From NCBI GenBank assembly GCA_031291055.1, contig JARLJU010000173.1, positions 1 to 63,328 of the forward strand: a DNA stretch of 63,328 nt, written 5' to 3'. Each line of letters starts with the position of its first letter. The first letter of the stretch is position 1. Source of the DNA: Rudaea sp. (GTDB taxonomy: Bacteria > Pseudomonadota > Gammaproteobacteria > Xanthomonadales > Rhodanobacteraceae). Positions 62,622 through 63,328 of this stretch are shown here, one piece after another. Made by a program: the position numbers and the translations under genes. The notes under the pieces were generated by a model. That model saw nothing but the letters and a program-made list of their open reading frames with translations, was not told the DNA's origin and ran no database searches.

Positions 62622-62884
62622 ATGCGCGCGAAGCCGTTGGCAAGCAAGGTCGTTTTGACCGCATTCGCGGCAGACCTCGCGATCGCTCTGACAAAGTTCA
62701 TCGCGGCGATACTCACCGGAAGTTCGGCGATGCTCAGCGAGGGTATTCACTCGCTGGTCGATACCGTCAACAAAGTGCTCCTGCTATACGGCATGAAGCG
62801 CGCGGGCAAGGCGCCCGATGCTTCCCATCCATTCGGCTACGGCCGGGAACTTTATTTCTGGAGCTTCATCGTTTCGCTGCTGCG
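62622..62884 (+). pseudogene. Truncated cation diffusion facilitator (CDF) transporter
   Basis: The first 85 or so residues are a good CDF N-terminus: SKVVLTAFAADLAIALTKFIAAILTGSSAMLSEGIHSLVDTVNKVLLLYG, then HPFGYGRELYFWSF. It includes the metal-site pattern of helix 2 (EGIHSLVDT in place of the usual DxxHSxxD). After FWSFIVSLL the match is lost and the frame runs into unrelated codons to a stop at 62984. Helices 3-6 and the C-terminal domain are missing, so this is a broken remnant of a roughly 300-residue divalent-metal exporter. Confidence 0.7.
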
Positions 62885-63052
62885 GCCAACGCCATCCTGC
62901 GATAGGCACCATTGGTGCTGTTTGGATCTTGCGCGTAGGAATTCGCCAGCAATGCGCGAGTTGATCCGAAGAATCCATCGTTAGATAATCATGCAGGCAA
63001 CTACAACGCCGAAATGCGGGCTCACGCCGGCCGGCGAGCGTTGGAGGTGTCC

Positions 63053-63328
63053 ATGGCACTGGATACGTACTCGAGGCAGAACGATCTGCTCTCGGCACTC
63101 CCGGATGTCGCGCGCGCACGTTGGCTGCCGCACATGCAATCCGTGGATCTGCCGCTCGGGACCGTGCTCTACGAGCCGGGCCGCGCGTTGACGCATGTCT
63201 ATTTTCCGACGACGTCGATCGTGTCGTTGCTGTATGTGATGGAAGATGGTGCCTCGGCCGAGATCGCGGTGGTCGGACACGATGGCATCGTCGGCATCTC
63301 GCTGTTCATGGGTGGCGAATCCACGACC
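63053..63328 (+). CDS. Crp/Fnr-family regulator, N-terminal part (runs off the window)
   Basis: 92 residues before the edge, from MALDTYSRQNDLLSALP after GGAGGTGTCC. A cyclic-nucleotide-binding fold is seen: MQSVDLPLGTVLYEPGRALTHVYFP, then IVSLLYVMEDGASAEIAVVGHDGIVGISLFMGG. This wording (VVGHDGIVG) is typical of a Crp/Fnr subgroup without Fe-S cysteines. The DNA-binding part is outside the window. Confidence 0.8.
   Translation, partial: MALDTYSRQNDLLSALPDVARARWLPHMQSVDLPLGTVLYEPGRALTHVYFPTTSIVSLLYVMEDGASAEIAVVGHDGIVGISLFMGGESTT

Overview
The window is about 63 kb of high-GC DNA from a gammaproteobacterium, most likely Xanthomonadales/Rhodanobacteraceae-like. This placement is an inference: it rests on gene content (ccoNOQP/ccoGHIS order, a Tat-exported HiPIP, MlaA) and on secreted proteins ending in a short F-x-(N/D)-G-F-(E) tail. 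No rRNA, tRNA or CRISPR was found.

Layout. 1-141: right end of an IS21-family element. 195-2358: small SHOCT membrane protein and a secreted serine-hydrolase-like protein. 2860-11255 (minus strand): one tightly coupled operon for a cbb3-type high-affinity cytochrome oxidase and its assembly factors (ccoN-O-Q-P-unknown-G-H-I-S-safE), nearly every junction being an ATGA/GTGA overlap. 11491-14082: HiPIP, phosphotransacetylase, acetate kinase. 14159-30670: universal stress protein, beta-CASP RNase, AMP/thymidine-phosphorylase-like enzyme, PRPP-synthetase-like enzyme, GNAT, DevBCA-like ABC exporter, nitroreductase, CBS-BON protein, DUF3300 and DUF2950 proteins, two L,D-transpeptidases, SPW protein. 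30764-36295: MFS exporter, YqjD/YqjE-like membrane proteins, Zn-alcohol dehydrogenase, GGDEF protein. 36567-53847: three more universal stress proteins, a diheme lipoprotein and a cytochrome-porin fusion, PhaB, a second GNAT with a histone-H1-like tail, phosphoketolase, a degenerate class II ribonucleotide reductase homologue, an Fnr-family regulator without iron-sulfur ligands, a hybrid kinase plus response regulator, phasin, ferredoxin-NADP reductase and a K+ channel. 53956-63328: ordinary chromosomal genes (DUF4105, MlaA, secreted hydrolase, aldo/keto reductase, FUSC exporter, DUF4394, MBL hydrolase, a broken CDF transporter, a partial Crp/Fnr regulator).

The unifying feature is regulatory. 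Between 11.3 and 53.9 kb I count 19 FNR/ANR-type operators (TTGAY-N4-RTCAA, one or two deviations), nearly all in intergenic gaps in front of genes. Most are followed after 21-22 bp by a -10 hexamer of the type TAGACT/TAGATT, which is class II FNR promoter geometry. None was seen after 53.9 kb or before 11.3 kb. I read this as a low-oxygen survival island: respiration at low O2 (cbb3, HiPIP), substrate-level ATP from acetyl phosphate (phosphoketolase, Pta, AckA), a possible route feeding it from RNA and nucleotides (RNase, phosphorylase, PRPP synthetase-like), polyhydroxybutyrate redox storage (PhaB, phasin), stress proteins, acetyltransferases and cell-wall remodelling. The island's own Fnr-type regulator has lost all four Fe-S cysteines, so oxygen is probably sensed elsewhere.
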